Below, piece after piece: positions 24,610-37,203 of a stretch of DNA of 64,000 nt (positions within the stretch are counted from its first letter, which is position 1; every line of letters begins with the position of its first letter). The position numbers and the translations under genes were made by a program. Below the pieces are notes generated by a model. That model saw only the letters and a list, made by a program, of their open reading frames with translations, was not told where the DNA came from and made no database searches. This DNA is from Siphonodentalium dalli (Eukaryota; Mollusca; Scaphopoda; Gadilida; Siphonodentaliidae): assembly GCA_032622095.1 (NCBI GenBank), contig CP136064.1:136107954-136171953 (forward strand). The letters run 5' to 3'.

Positions 24610-25053
24610 TAATAATAAATAGTTTTTATATAGCGCTTTATCCCATATGACCCAGAGCGCTTATATTCCTACTAGTACCCTGCCCTCTATCACACGTGAT
24701 ATACATACATCTATACACACCACATACCTATAGATATACACATACATCAAAATAATTAAACAACGTCTGAGGTAACTTCCCCATAGTGAGCACAGAATAA
24801 TTCACTCTTTAACAAAGTTTTGAATTCGGTCAGAGAGTTTGCAAATCTTGTGTCGTGTCTCAGTGAGTTCCAAACATTTGGGGCATACGAATCAAATGCT
24901 CTATCGCCATAAGTTTTTTTTTATTTTTTGATGGAATATCCATTAGAGCTTGTGGCTTTGACCTCAGATTCGTAGGTGGAACATACATACTTAAAAGTTT
25001 ATCAAAATATGGAGGCAATACAGGGAGAATACTTGAACTAGATTCTGCTTTTT
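24610..25053 (-). pseudogene. LINE 3' end: RT C-terminus and 3' UTR
   Basis: On the minus strand, frames from 25045 to a TAA at 24756-24758 encode the C-terminal end of a CR1/L2-like non-LTR reverse transcriptase. They include a PPYFDKLLSMYVP segment, then after a frame change in an A-run (about 24915-24925) YGDRAF, APNVWNSLRHDTRF and TEFKTLLKSELF. This 'GDRAF..AP..WNSL..FK..LK..LF' signature is standard for the end of such ORF2 proteins. The ~150 bp beyond the stop (agcgctttatccc) would be 3' UTR. The upstream RT is missing because F1 copy C begins at 25054. Confidence 0.8.
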
Positions 25054-28000
25054 TAATATTAACATCCATGACAAATTTCATGATGATCAGACGAACAATG
25101 CGACCTGTGGCCCGTGCTAATGGATTGAATTTTGAAAACAAAGATGGCCACTGGCGGCCATGTTTTTTGTCCGAATGACCCCAAAATGACTCGTTCCCAT
25201 CTACATTCCAATATCAACAGCCATGACAAATTTCATGATGATCAGACTAAAGGTACGACCTGTAGCCCGTGCTAAAGGATTTAGTCGTACAAAGAGTAAA
25301 ATCCAAGATGGCTGCTGGCGGCCATGATTTTTCCCCGAATAACCCAATGAAAGTGTCAATGACACTGTAGCTCAACTTGGAAAGGGAATAATTTAATATA
25401 TTACAGTCAATGGAGCGATTAGGAATGTGGAAAGTTGAATGTCTAATACTAGTTTATAGACATGAAGAGAAAAGTAAAATCCAAGATGGCTGCTGGCGGC
25501 CATGTTTTCGGCCGAATGACCCCAAAATGAGTCGTTCCCATCTACATGTCATCATTAACATCCATAACAAATTTTATGACGATCAGACTAAAGGTACAAC
25601 CTGTAGCCCATGCTAAAGAATTTAGTCATACAAAGAGTAAAATCCAAGATGGCTGCTGGCGGCCACGTTTTTACGCCAAATGACCCCAAAATTACTCGTT
25701 CCCATCTACATGTCAATATTAACATCCATGACAAATTTCATGATGAACAGACGAACAGTACGACCTGTGGCCCGTGCTAATGGATTAAATTTTGAAATCC
25801 AAGATGGCCGCTGGCAGCCATGTTTTTTGTCCGAATGACCCCAAAATGACTCGTTCCCATTTACATTCCAATTTCAACAGCCATGAAAATTTTTATGATG
25901 ATCAGACTAAAGGTACGACCTGTAGCCCGTGGTAAAGGATTTAGTCATACAAAGAGTAAAATCCAAGACGGCTGCTGGCGGCCACGTTTTTTGTCCGAAT
26001 GACCCCAAAATGACTCGTTCCCATTTACATTCCAATTTCAACAGCCATGAAAAATTTTATGATGATCAGACTAAAGGTACGACCTGTAGCCCGTGGTAAA
26101 GGATTTAGTCATACAAAGAGTAAAATCCAAGACGGCTGCTGGCGGCCATGTTTTTTGGCCGAATTACCCCAAAATGACTCGTTCCAATCTACATGTCATT
26201 ATTAACATACAAGACAAAGTTTATGATGATCAGACTAAAGGTACGACCTGTAGCCCGTGCTATAGAATTTAGTCATACAAAGAGTAAAATCCAAGCTGGC
26301 TGCTGGCGGCCACGTTTTTTGTCCGAATGACCCCAAAATGACTCGTTCCCATTTACATTCCAATTTCAACAGCCATGAAAATTTTTATGATGATCAGACT
26401 AAAGGTACGACCTGTAGCCCGTGGTAAAGGATTTAGTCATACAAAGAGTAAAATCCAAGACGGCTGCTGGCGGCCATGTTTTTTGGCCGAATTACCCCAA
26501 AATGACTCGTTCCAATCTACATGTCATTGTTAACATACAAGACAAAGTTTATGATGATCAGACTAAAGGTACGACCTGTAGCCCGTGCTAAAGGATTTAG
26601 TCATACAAAGAGTAAAATCCGAGATGGCTGCTGGCGGCCATGTTTTTGGGCCGAATGACCCCAAAATGACTCGTTCCCATCTACATGTCAATATTAACAT
26701 CCATGACAAATTTCATGATGATCAGACGAACAGTGCGACCTGTGGCCCGTGCTAATGGATTGAATTTTGAAAACAAAGATGGCCACTGGCGGCCATGTTT
26801 TTTGTCCGAATGACCCCAAAATGACTCGTTCCCATCTACATTCCAATTTCAACAGCCATGACAAATTTCATGATTATCAGACTAAAGGTACGACCTGTAG
26901 CCCGTGGTAAAGGATTTAGTCATACAAAGAGTAAAATCCAAGATGGCTGCTGGCGGCCATATTTTTTGCCCGAATAACCCAAAAATGACTCGTTCCCATC
27001 TACATGTCATTGTTAACATCCATGACAAATTTTATGATGATCTGACTAAAGGTACGACCTGTAGCCCGTGCTAAAGGATTTAGTCATACAAAGAGTAAAA
27101 TCCGAGATGGCTGCTGGCGGCCATGTTTTTGGGCCGAATGACCCCAAAATGACTCGTTCCCATCTACATGTCAATATTAACATCCATGACAAATTTCATG
27201 ATGATCAGACGAACAGTGCGACCTGTGGCCCGTGCTAATGGATTGAATTTTGAAAACAAAGATGGCCACTGGTGGCCATGTTTTTTGTCCGAATGACCCC
27301 AAAATGACTCGTTCCCATCTACATTCCAATTTCAACAGCCATGACAAATTTCATGATTATCAGACTAAAGGTACGACCTGTAGCCCGTGCTAAAGGATTT
27401 AGTCATACAAAGAGTAAAATCCAAGATGGCTGCTGGCGGCCATATTTTTTGCCCGAATAACCCAAAAATGACTCGTTCCCATCTACATGTCATTGTTAAC
27501 ATCCATGACAAATTTTATGATGATCTGACTAAAGGTACGACCTGTAGCCCGTGCTAAAGGATTTAGTCATGCAAAGAGTAAAATCGAAGATGGCTGCTGG
27601 CAGCCATGTTTTTTGGCCGAATGACCCCAAAATGACTCGTTCCCATCTACTTGTCAATATTAACATCCATGAAAATTTTTATGATGATCAGACTAAAGGT
27701 ACGACCTGTAGCCCGTGGTAAAGGATTTAGTCATACAAAGAGTAAAATCCAAGACGGCTGCTGGCGGCCATATTTTTTGCCCGAATAACCCAAAAATGAC
27801 TCGTTCCCATCTACATGTCATTGTTAACATCCATGACAAATTTTATGATGATCTGACTATGTTTTATATGTTATGAAAACAAAGATGGCCGCTGGCGGCC
27901 ATGTTTTTTGTCCGAATGACCCCAAAATGACTCGTTCCCATCTACATTCCAATTTCAACAGCCATGACAAATTTCATGATGATCAGACCAAAGGTACGAC

Positions 28001-28220
28001 CTGTAGCCCGTGCTAAAGGATTTAGTCATACAAAGAGTAAAATCCAAGATGGCTGCTGAGGCCATGTTTTTTGCCCGAATGACCCAAAAATGACTCGTTC
28101 CCATCTACATGTCATTGTTAACATACTTAACAAATTTTATGATGATCCGACCAAAGGTACGACCTGTAGCCCGTGCTAAAGGATTTAGTCATGCAAAGAG
28201 TAAAATCCAAGATGGCTGCT
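25054..28220 (+). mobile_element. F1 block C, circularly permuted, ~3.17 kb
   Basis: The block begins mid-unit (ttaacatccatgacaaattt), passes through the 5' domain at 25346 and ends mid-unit at 'aagatggctgct'. It has neither the element's 5' boundary at its start nor the 3' hairpin. The order of units follows the 3,258-bp higher-order repeat of copy B (9868-10155, then 6898 onward). A non-repeat joint 'ctatgttttatatgttatga' occurs at 27857-27876. The block sits inside a LINE 3' end. Confidence 0.75.
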
Positions 28221-28868
28221 CTTAAAAGCAATATCAAGGTCATTTATGTAGTGATTTTTTCTTCACGTTTTACAGTACAGACTATAGTATAAACATAATC
28301 TGTTTCAACTGTAAATATTCAAACACGTGCTTTTTCATACATTTTAGTAGAAATACATGTACATCGTCATGTCTTTTGTCAGTAGGCCTAATTAATTACA
28401 CCCACTGGCGTTTGTTAAACATGCAATTAGTCGCTATTGTAACATCCTCTGTAGACAACGGATCACGAATAAAGCGCCGGGTTTATTATTTTCCCAACCG
28501 GATTAAGTCACCCTCTTATTTAATGCATAGACTACTATAGACTATAGATTTACCGAGCTGTCCAAAGTGGCGGAAATCTTTGCCCCCTTCCCGATAACCC
28601 ACACTGCTTTACAAATAGTGTCATTTATGGGAATTTTGGGAAATAAAACAAGACTAGAAATGTTATTTTAATATTTTAATATTCACATTTAATTGAAAAA
28701 TTACTTTCTCAAAGTAACTTATACTTACCTTTACTTTATCTGAAAGCTGCATATATTTCCCGATACTCGGCGTTAGATCGGCTTTGATCTATTTCATCAG
28801 TTTTTCTGTCCCGATTTCTTGGGATTTTTGGTTTCAAGTTGCAAAGGGCCATATCACAGACTCACAGT
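28221..28868. other. No gene recognised
   Basis: Between F1 block C and the TTAA element. No ORF or repeat family is recognised. Confidence 0.4.
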
Positions 28869-28924
28869 TTAACCCTTTAAACCCTGGCGCCCCACAGTGA
28901 TTGACACCCTGACCCGGGGCTCCC

Positions 28925-29597
28925 AGTGGTATGTCGGCTTAAATTAGATAGTTTCTAGTAGCATGGTGTTGATTATGTTCAAATTGCGACACCGGTCTGA
29001 AACTTTACAGGTTTGTCCCCCATGGATCAGCGATCATTATAAGATCGCGAGACTTTGCCTCGTGGCAACTCCTTGGTAACGGTTGCTAGGCAACTACCCG
29101 GAATTGACTGGAAAATGTAAATATAGCTTATATCGTCGTAATTCAACCTCAGTGATTGCGTTTTTTGATGCAGGTACTACCCTAACGTGAAATTTGAGAT
29201 ATACCCGACCAGAATAGTGAACCAAATATCCCATTTAAGGGTAGCAACGGTTGCTAAGCAAATACCACAACTGATCGAATGACATAATAACTAACCATTC
29301 AGTGGTATGTTTTGCCTTAATTTAGACAGTGTCTAGTCGCATGGTGTTGGTTATGTTGAAAGGGGACACCTACCTGAAACTGTGCAGGCATGATATATGC
29401 ATGCACGGACCACTGATCATTGTAAGATCGGGAGACTTTGCCACCCGATCTCGCCTTAGAAACGGTTACTAGGCAACTACCCGAAATTTGCAGGATAAAC
29501 GAATTCTAGCTTATAACGTTGTAATTATACATCAGCGAATTGCGTTTCGATGCAACCAATATCCTAATGTGAAATTAAGATATACCTGACCATGCGC
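28925..29597 (+). repeat. 378-bp direct duplication with GTTGCTAGGCAAC motifs
   Basis: 'agtggtatgt..gcatggtgttg.ttatgtt' and 'aactaggcaactacccg.aa' segments recur at an offset of 378 bp (28925 and 29303). Near-palindromic 'cggttgctaggcaacta', 'aacggttgctaagcaa' and 'aacggttactaggcaac' lie inside. These resemble RFX X-box half-site arrangements, though a regulatory role here is speculation. Confidence 0.55.
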
Positions 29598-30689
29598 GAG
29601 TAAGTCAACTTGATATGCGATAGACTTTTTGCTGCATGTGGCACAACAGAGACTGATATTACAGAGACCAGAAACAACGTAATTTCCCGTAACATATCGT
29701 GGCCCCATTGTTCAAGTAAGCTGTCTAGATTGTGTCTACTATACTAACATGTGAAACATGCAACAAAATGTCATATATAGCGCCACATTTAACTTAAACG
29801 CATTTAAAAAAATGAATTATAGTCTGCACCCATGCGCATATTTTCCTAGCCATTTCTAGCGGGCAGCCAATCCATATAGACACCTTTGCCAGCGCTGACT
29901 TCAATAGGCCAATTTAAATATATATATTAGTGGGTATGTCGTGTATAAGTACGTTATAAACCATTTATTTGTCATTGCGCTAGTCTGCGCATGCGCGAAT
30001 AAATCAACTTCATATGCGATAGACCCTTCCCCATATGTAGCAGAACACTGGTTAATATACACGAGGGTAATTTAAACTGAAATTGTGTGTCTAAATTACG
30101 TCTGTTCTGTACACACACGGGGAACACGAAATTATATGCCGTAAATATAGCGGCATAGTCAGGGGGGGGTCTGGAAAAAAATTGCACATATAGGGCCCAA
30201 AAAGTTTTTTTCCGACCTCAAGGGACCCACCACCCCATTTTTGCAAAAAAAATATTTTTTTCCTCCAAAATTTTGGGGACCCACCCCCCGTTTCTCATGT
30301 TTTTATCAAAATTTCAGAGGTTTTTTTTAGCCGTTCTTCAATAACTGTGTTAACTGCCTTACTAATTGGTAAACACAGATCAGAAAAATGAAAAATATAC
30401 TGTATTTCCATGTGTTTCCTGGTGTTTTCAGTATCTAACAATATTAATTAAGCATTGTGTAGGTACACTATATGTCACAAATTGCCCTAGACCCCATTAT
30501 AGCCTTAATATATCGAGTGTGTTGTGTCTGACAGAGAAGACTGACCAGTGTAAATAGTGTTAAACAGGTCAGGGGTTCCGCAATTATATGTGCATGATCA
30601 AAGAACTCTTTAGTCTTATCCAACGGGATGGGGTGGGGAGGGGAATTGTTTTTTGGTTATGTATACACATAGATATATGGTTATTATAC

Positions 30690-31000
30690 TGCCCGATATT
30701 AGTCGGCGGGTATATAGTTGACGTCTCGAGCCGTCTGTCCGTACAAACATTTTGAATTTTAACTCAAGAGTCAGATGTCATATTTGATGCCCTATGGCAT
30801 GGTGACGGACCAGAAATGGGGGACGAATATGCATAATATCGCGGGTTGTTACCACCAATGCTACCAGAGTTATGGACCCTGTTCGACTTTATGAAATTCA
30901 GTCCATACAAAGTTTTTGCAATATAAGTTAAGTGTCGGTTGTCAAATTTTGATGTGGTTTGGTATGGTGATAGACCAGAATGAAGAATTGAATGTCATTT
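30690..31000 (-). repeat. F4 repeat 3' end, inverted
   Basis: The reverse complement contains 'tgtttgtacggacagac', 'gacgtcaactatatacccgccgact' split by mismatches, and a cccgccgact/agtcggcggg-type hairpin. It corresponds to the + strand end at 61045-61105. Confidence 0.6.
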
Positions 31001-32081
31001 CTCAATGCATCTGAATGCATCACATTATTTCAGTTCATCTATTTGTAAGTGATAACAGTATACAATTAGTATTTTAGTTTCGTCTTGTTGAGCAGTAAAG
31101 CTCCCAGATGAAGTTCATAAATTCAATGAGAATAGCGTCACCTTCATTTGGGATTGTCTGAGCAGTAAACAGTAATGTCATTCATCATAACCAATTCAGT
31201 TTTATTTGGATAATTGTTGCAAATTAACATTACTTGCAATCATTCAAGATGAGAAATAACCAGAAGGAATGAATTTGACTACATGCCAGAACAAGACAGT
31301 ATTTCAGACATTAGAAATTTATGAGATACCCTTTTCAATTTCATGTTATGCAACAATCAGGTTAATGATATCTACTAGTAGTCATCATTGAGTATTCACC
31401 ATGTAGTATCCAATTTGTGATAGAGTTTTATTACTTTTATTCAGATAATACAACTGGGTAATATATTAATTTTGTTACTAAATATTTCTTCTGTTGATCA
31501 TAAGTTTCCTGAACGTTAATACGGTGGTCCTCTGTGAAGTGGTCCGGGATACTGTGAAATCCAGAATGTTGCTAAATCTGAGGCTAAAGAGTCACTTTAG
31601 TTGCCTATATAGCCCTATACCAACAAGCATGGTACTAACATGCTTACAAACAACATTACATGGTCAGTACTTGTAAATTGTTTGAAAAAAACCCATTTTG
31701 GAAAAAATTTACAAGCACCATTTTTTCCACCTCTGGACCACCCACCCACCCCGGCCCTATATACGGAATTTTTTTGCAGACCCCCCCCCCCCCCCTGGCA
31801 TAGTTCGCTTAAAATATCGTATGTTTTTGTAGATTATATGCTATGCGCATGCGCATATATTTCTACCCGATACTAGCGGTCAACCATTCCATACGCACCA
31901 TGGGCGCCGCTGACATATGTGGGGGGCAATTTAAATATAAATCAGTGGGCCAGACGCTCGTTATACTATATATAAATTTGCTACCGAATCATGTCGTCGC
32001 TGCACCGAAATATCGGTGTTACGGGATATAGTCACGGTTCGTTTGCACCTAAATATCGGTGTTACGAGTTCAAAGGGTTAA

Positions 32082-32742
32082 GCCCACATGGGTTTTTGAG
32101 CTCAAATAAAACAAAGGCCCCAAGGACCTCAACCTGGGTCAGTACGGTAGTTGTTTGCGCCGCGAAATTATACGCGGTCGGATCTTCGGAAGTTAGGAAC
32201 TTTCAAGTTGGAAGATGGTCTGCTTTTATTTGTTTATTTTGATGTATGTACCTGAAAATAAGTCTGACATAAGAATATAAAGAATATGTTATGTGCCCTA
32301 CTTGTGTTTCTGTGTCTTTAAACCACGAAACATTCAGTTATCAGTCATTCCTGTTGGTCTGTAAATTACCCGGGAAAATTCCCGTTCCCGGTTCTGATGA
32401 CATTTTCAGTCCCGTTCCCGGTTCCGCAAAATCCGGGAATATATTAAACCCTACTGTTAATATCATGTAATATTTATTGTTGAATCTTTATTTTAAATTA
32501 GATACCATAGCCTTCTTTATCAGATTATTTGCACATTGGCATAAGAGACATCAGAAAATAATATAGCCTTATCAATAGCTAAGTAGTCCAAAGGCAATTG
32601 GTGATTTGGATTTAATGTTGCTCCAAACAGATTTACCAGTACATAACACAAGATTTTGGACCAATTTAATCAAATTTGGTGTGGTGATTCGGGGTACCCT
32701 TGGCAGAGTTATAATGGTGTTAGTTTTTCAAAAATGTTTAAC
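32082..32742. other. No gene recognised
   Basis: Spacer between two TTAA elements. 'cccgttcccggttc' is repeated at 32378-32425. There is no supported ORF. Confidence 0.35.
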
Positions 32743-32746
32743 TTAA

Positions 32747-33758
32747 CCCTTTGAACCCGACTGGCCGGTATTCCGGCCAGAACGTAATTGCATATATACG
32801 CGACTGGCCGGTTTTCCGGCCATGACGTAATCTCGTTCTACCGTCGGCGTCGCAGTGTTGCACTTTATTTTTTATATTTCGATAAATACTCAATGTTAAG
32901 AAAAATAAAAAAGTGTTGCATAAAATTAATATTATAACTGTTTTAGCTGCCCAAAAATGATCGAGGTTGTGTTTGGCATAACGAAGTATAAGCCGATTAA
33001 AAACCGGATACAGTCTCCATTTTATCACATTTCTGCAATTACACCGCCGCCATATTGCTTCTCGCGACCTCTCGTTTCGCGTTAGGTCATACCGCTTATA
33101 TGGCTCATAAGAGATCTAAAAAATATATATTTATAGGTAGAAACTTTAGTGACGTATTCTTGTGGTATTTGTAACTCCCAATGTGTGAAGAAATTCCTGC
33201 TAAATTATATAATTCACGCTAACGATTGTCGGATGTAAACACATGTCATACAAGTTTTGTTCAAGAATATACAAACTTCTGAGTTCATTAAATCATAACT
33301 TTTTTGTGCAAAGGTACACGTTATATAGATTTACACGAGAATAAAGTTCAGAATCTTGTCTTTAAGATGGCATAAGCCAATATACTGCACAATGCCGCGC
33401 ATTTTAGTTATTGGTGGGGTATTCAGAGAACACCCAGAGTTTGTTTTGGCTAAAACCCATATGACGTCATGTATTTACGTTGGGATTGTGACGTTACGTA
33501 ACATTTTTTGGCAGTTTCTATAATAAATCTAATAAGTTTTCAATTTTTATAACTTTTTCTGGATTTAAGATATTGAAATAGATTGTGATGTGCTGAATTC
33601 AGAATTTAATAATCTTTCCAATGGTGTAAACAATATGGTAGAAGAGAATGCATACATGTACATACCATACGCCTGAACACAGTCTACAATAAGTCAAAAT
33701 ACCCCTGGGAGCCCAGGGTCAGGGCGTCGATCGTTGTGGGGAGCCAGGGTTCAAAGGG
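32747..33758. mobile_element. TTAA-flanked MITE, 1,012 bp
   Basis: Ends CCCTTTGAACCC pair as inverted repeats. TTAA borders both sides (32743-32746, 33759-33762). 'actggccgg..ttccggccat' palindromic phrases repeat twice at the left end (32760-32824). The 96-codon minus frame at 32738-33028 spans the terminal repeat and is not convincing as a gene. Confidence 0.8.
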
Positions 33759-33793
33759 TTAAAACCATTTTTTTTTTTTATTATTTAAAAAAA

Positions 33794-34150
33794 TTAAAGG
33801 GACACATTGGAAATCTTTTTATCAACTTTTATCATAATAATCAATATCTAAATGAAAACAAATGACAATGTCAATGACATTTTTTTTATTATTATTATAA
33901 AAGTTAAAAATATTATCACCAACTTGAAGATTTCTCCACTCTATTCTCTTAAACTACACCCGAAACGGTCAAATTCTTTTGATAATTCTATCTAAATACA
34001 TCTTAGCTACTATTCGGATCTGCTGTCCCGGTCTAAAAAGGGATAGTTTGACCAAAACGACTATTGACAAAACTTTGTTTACAAATTGAGCGCACTCGAT
34101 GACCGAGTTGACCCGTCCAGTCCACGCTGCAAATTTATTATCGAAAACAA
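33794..34150. other. Spacer with TTAAAGGGACACATTG start
   Basis: The phrase ttaaagggacacattg (33794-33809) recurs at 63970 at the window's right edge, suggesting the end of a TTAA-inserting element. No matching other end was found here. Confidence 0.3.
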
Positions 34151-34154
34151 ATTC

Positions 34155-34495
34155 AATTTCTTCCATCTAAAACATAATTACGGGCTGGACTCTGTCATTT
34201 TAGGAATATATATGTATCCCACGCACATACACCAAGTCTCAGCTTAAAATTTAGAAAAATGACAGTTTTATCGACATAAATCGATTTTAATGGCAAATGC
34301 CATGTTAAATTTTATCATTGAAAAAAAATTCATTTCTTCCATCTAAAACATAATTACGTGCTGTACTCTGTCATTTTAGGAATATATAACTATCCCACGC
34401 ACAAACACCAAGTCTCAGCTTAAAATTTTGAAAAATGACAGTTTTATCGACATAAATCGATTTTAATGGCAAATGCCATGTTAAATAAATTTTAG
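34155..34495 (+). repeat. 176-bp tandem duplication
   Basis: 'ttcttccatctaaaacataa' starts at 34158 and 34334, and the copies stay similar through 'aaatgacagttttatcgac' and 'ggcaaatgccatgttaaa'. It is non-coding. Confidence 0.8.
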
Positions 34496-34599
34496 GGCCC
34501 TGCAAATATTTTCTGAGCTGTTCCATATTGGGCACTAGAGTCCATATTTGACCGGTTACACCTGATAATTGTGCGACAGTACAGTCGCGTTACTTTATA

Positions 34600-35270
34600 C
34601 ATCAACATTGGTCATTATCACCCGACAAATTTATTTTGGTCTATCGTATCAACCCCTATTTTCTCCCGCGTAGCCTGACTAAGTGTCAACATTGGTCTTT
34701 ATCGCTCCACTAATTTGTATCGTTTCATCGGTATGAATTCCATATCAAATTATCCACATATAACCAACCCAACCTCTAATCCGGGTCCAATTTATTTATT
34801 TCTTTCATCGGTATAGTCACGTTACGTAATATTTTATCGCGTGATACTTGTACTTATATGTCTATGGTATTACTATAGTATACCGTATATGTATATCAAT
34901 TGCTATTCCTTTCTATATAATCCTGGTGCCATCTATAGACATAGAGATAATTTCAGACCCCCCCCTCCCCAATTTTATATCATTGCTGCTTTAGTACAGT
35001 CGCGATACATTACATGGCAACTTCGCTCCACTAATTTATGTCAGTTCATTGGTACAAACCCCTTTTTCTCCGAGTCCATATAACCAACCCAACATCTTAT
35101 AGAAGTCCATAAATGACTATTCTGGCACTATATAGAGATGACTAAGATTCTGACACCCCCTATTTTATAGCCTTGTTGCAATGTTCAGTAGAGTTAATAT
35201 GCATAATATGTCAACATTGGTCATTATCGCTCTATAAATTTATATCGGTTCAACCCTTAGTTCCCTGTAT
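34600..35270 (+). repeat. Diverged tandem repeats ('cattggtcattatcgctc')
   Basis: Four degraded copies (about 34607, 34687, 35023, 35212) share 'aacattggtcattatc', 'aatttatatcggttca' and 'aacccctttttctcc'. No coding content is seen. Confidence 0.5.
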
Positions 35271-35544
35271 CGCCCACCCCTCCCTGAATTTATTTTTTCA
35301 TTTGTATTATAGTCTCGTTACGTACACATTTTATCTCTTGTAACTTTTGCTTCAATGCGTCAAGTTCCGCTGCAGAGAATACAAAACTGACAACATTTTG
35401 AAATGTTAGCAGGCTTCAAACTCATCTTATCCAAGAACAACTCTGGTTACATAAGAAATTTGTGTATATGGTGTACGCGCATTTGTTGCGTTAAAAACCA
35501 AAGGTCCCAAGTCAAGGTCCAAATCCCCAACACACTGTTGTGAG

Positions 35545-36085
35545 GTTTAACTCCATCTACATACAGTAATGTCCAAAGTAATTGATCACTTAACCACAGC
35601 AAAATTATGGGTATTTTTTCATGATTTTAAATCCTGAAAAATTACCCATAATTATGCTGTGGTTAAGTGGTCAATTATGTTGGGCATTACTGTAACCAAT
35701 ATAAGGATTTGAGGTTTAATGATAACTCAATCCTCATGCAGTAATGTTCAAAGTAATTGACCACTTAAGCACAGCAGAATAATGGGTAATTTATCAGGAT
35801 TTTAAATGCTGAAAAAATACCCATAATTCTGCTGTGGTTAAGTGGTCAATTACTTTGGGCATTACTGTAACCAATATAAGGATTTGAGGTTTAATGATAA
35901 CTCAATCCTCATACAGTAATATTCAAAGTAATTGACCACTTAACCAGAGCAGAATTATTTGTAATTTTTCAGGATTTTAAATCCTGAAAAATTACCAATA
36001 ATTCTGATGTGGTTAAGTGGTCAATTACTTTGGGCATTACTGTAACCAATATAACGATGTGAGGTTTACTGAGAACTCCATCCAC
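35545..36085 (+). repeat. Satellite of three palindromic MITE copies
   Basis: Three near-perfect palindromes (35574-35692, 35739-35867, 35914-36042) start CAGTAATG and end CATTACTG, each with ~60-bp arms (accacttaaccacagca / tgctgtggttaagtggt). They are separated by the same ~46-bp spacer (aaccaatataaggatttgag), which also flanks both sides. The period is 165-175 bp. TA borders the outer ends, as for mariner-type MITEs. Confidence 0.9.
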
Positions 36086-36133
36086 ATAACTAATAAATAT
36101 GTGTGAAAATTAAAACAAAACAAAATAAATTCC

Positions 36134-36406
36134 ATGATGGCGTCCAATATGGACTGCCTTCAAAACATGTATATTGAATATATGGATGTTTATTGGGGGA
36201 AACCAATTATTTCAATCATATTTTCATTAACTGGGATCCAAAACCCGACTTACGGGAGCGTGCTTCGCGCGCGACTGTATCTTAAGCATATGTGCATATT
36301 TAATAAGCCAACAATTGGAATCCCAACAGAAGATTGGCGTGGGTCCCTTGTGCGATCTGTCCATCGAAAACTATTTAGACATCTTAAGACACGTAAGACA
36401 CAATAA
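36134..36406 (+). CDS. Unrecognised 90-codon ORF
   Basis: Starts MMASNMDCLQNMYIEYMD and ends with a basic tail (VHRKLFRHLKTRKTQ). Cysteines, tryptophans and charged residues are fairly evenly used, but I recognise no domain. It lies between a MITE satellite and an inverted F2 fragment and has no visible promoter or partner exon. A chance frame is quite possible. Confidence 0.2.
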   Translation: MMASNMDCLQNMYIEYMDVYWGKPIISIIFSLTGIQNPTYGSVLRARLYLKHMCIFNKPTIGIPTEDWRGSLVRSVHRKLFRHLKTRKTQ

Positions 36407-36464
36407 CTTAATATACAGAATAGATACATCTATTGCCTGAGTGACTAATATTTATATTTGTTAC

Positions 36465-36705
36465 AATGAGGTCAAATAGTTGCGAAGCCAGCACCACAAT
36501 TCTTTCCCTCCATAGTAAATCTTAAAACAACTTCTAAAGAATTATTAATTTACCTTATATTTGGTATGGAGCGTCCTTGGTTTACTGGAGTTCAGATTTG
36601 TTAACATCACGTCACCAAGTTAATTACTTGCGAAGCCACAGCCATAACTATTTCCCTCCATAGTAATTCTCAAAACAACTTCTTAAGAACAATTGACCAT
36701 GCAGG
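36465..36705 (-). repeat. F2 repeat fragment, inverted
   Basis: The reverse complement carries 'ctatggagggaaa', 'tggcttcgcaactatttgac' and 'aagttgttttaag' in two units. No terminal hairpin is present. Confidence 0.65.
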
Positions 36706-37203
36706 TCAGTCGCGCAATTATTGGAAGAGCCACGGTCAATCATTTAAAAAAAAACAAATGTTACATTTAAATTATTGCTTTATTTAACCAAAAAAAAAAT
36801 TAAATGAGAAAATTAACTTTTACTACTTGCTAAATTTTATCTTTTAATTATTTCTTTATAATCTGTTGAGTGACCCCACAGTCGTTTACTTGCTATGCTA
36901 GTAATAATTTGAAGGATTACTTGTTTAAACGCAATTGTTATCAAAATATTTTATGTATTTTTTATAATTTCTATTTATATGTAATAGGCCTACTATAGTC
37001 TTGGTGGCGTTACCATTTCTGACTATGGTTTTCTTGTATCTAATGTGCTCGTGACAAATGTCATGTCATTAGAATTGTAATAAAGCTGAAAAATGTTAAA
37101 ATGGTTGTAGAATCGGGTATAAACACATTTTATTTATTTCCAATAAATTTTGCCATGTTGATCAGCCTGATTTATGATAAGTTGTGTTCACAGCAGTACC
37201 TAT
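36706..37203. other. No gene recognised
   Basis: AT-rich spacer with long A/T runs. Confidence 0.4.

Larger units (their letters stand above)
28873..32077. mobile_element. TTAA-flanked element, piggyBac-like, 3.2 kb
   Basis: Left end CCCTTTAAACCCTGG and right end (inverse CCCTTTGAACTCGTAA) are each flanked by TTAA (28869-28872 and 32078-32081). The left ~55 bp closely match the inverted right end of the 32747-33758 element ('cacccctgacc' type and 'gggctccca' blocks), so the two share a family. The interior has a diverged 378-bp direct duplication, an inverted pair at 30150-30260/31735-31812 including poly-C/G runs, and a minus-strand F4 end. No piggyBac transposase frame is visible. Confidence 0.7.

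Noticed and set aside
25054-28220. F1 block C as an ordinary insertion with its own ends
   Set aside because: Neither edge matches the ends defined by copies A and B; both lie mid-unit.
32738-33028. 96-codon minus ORF as a piggyBac-type protein
   Set aside because: It starts inside the element but reads out through its terminal inverted repeat, and has no catalytic-domain signature.
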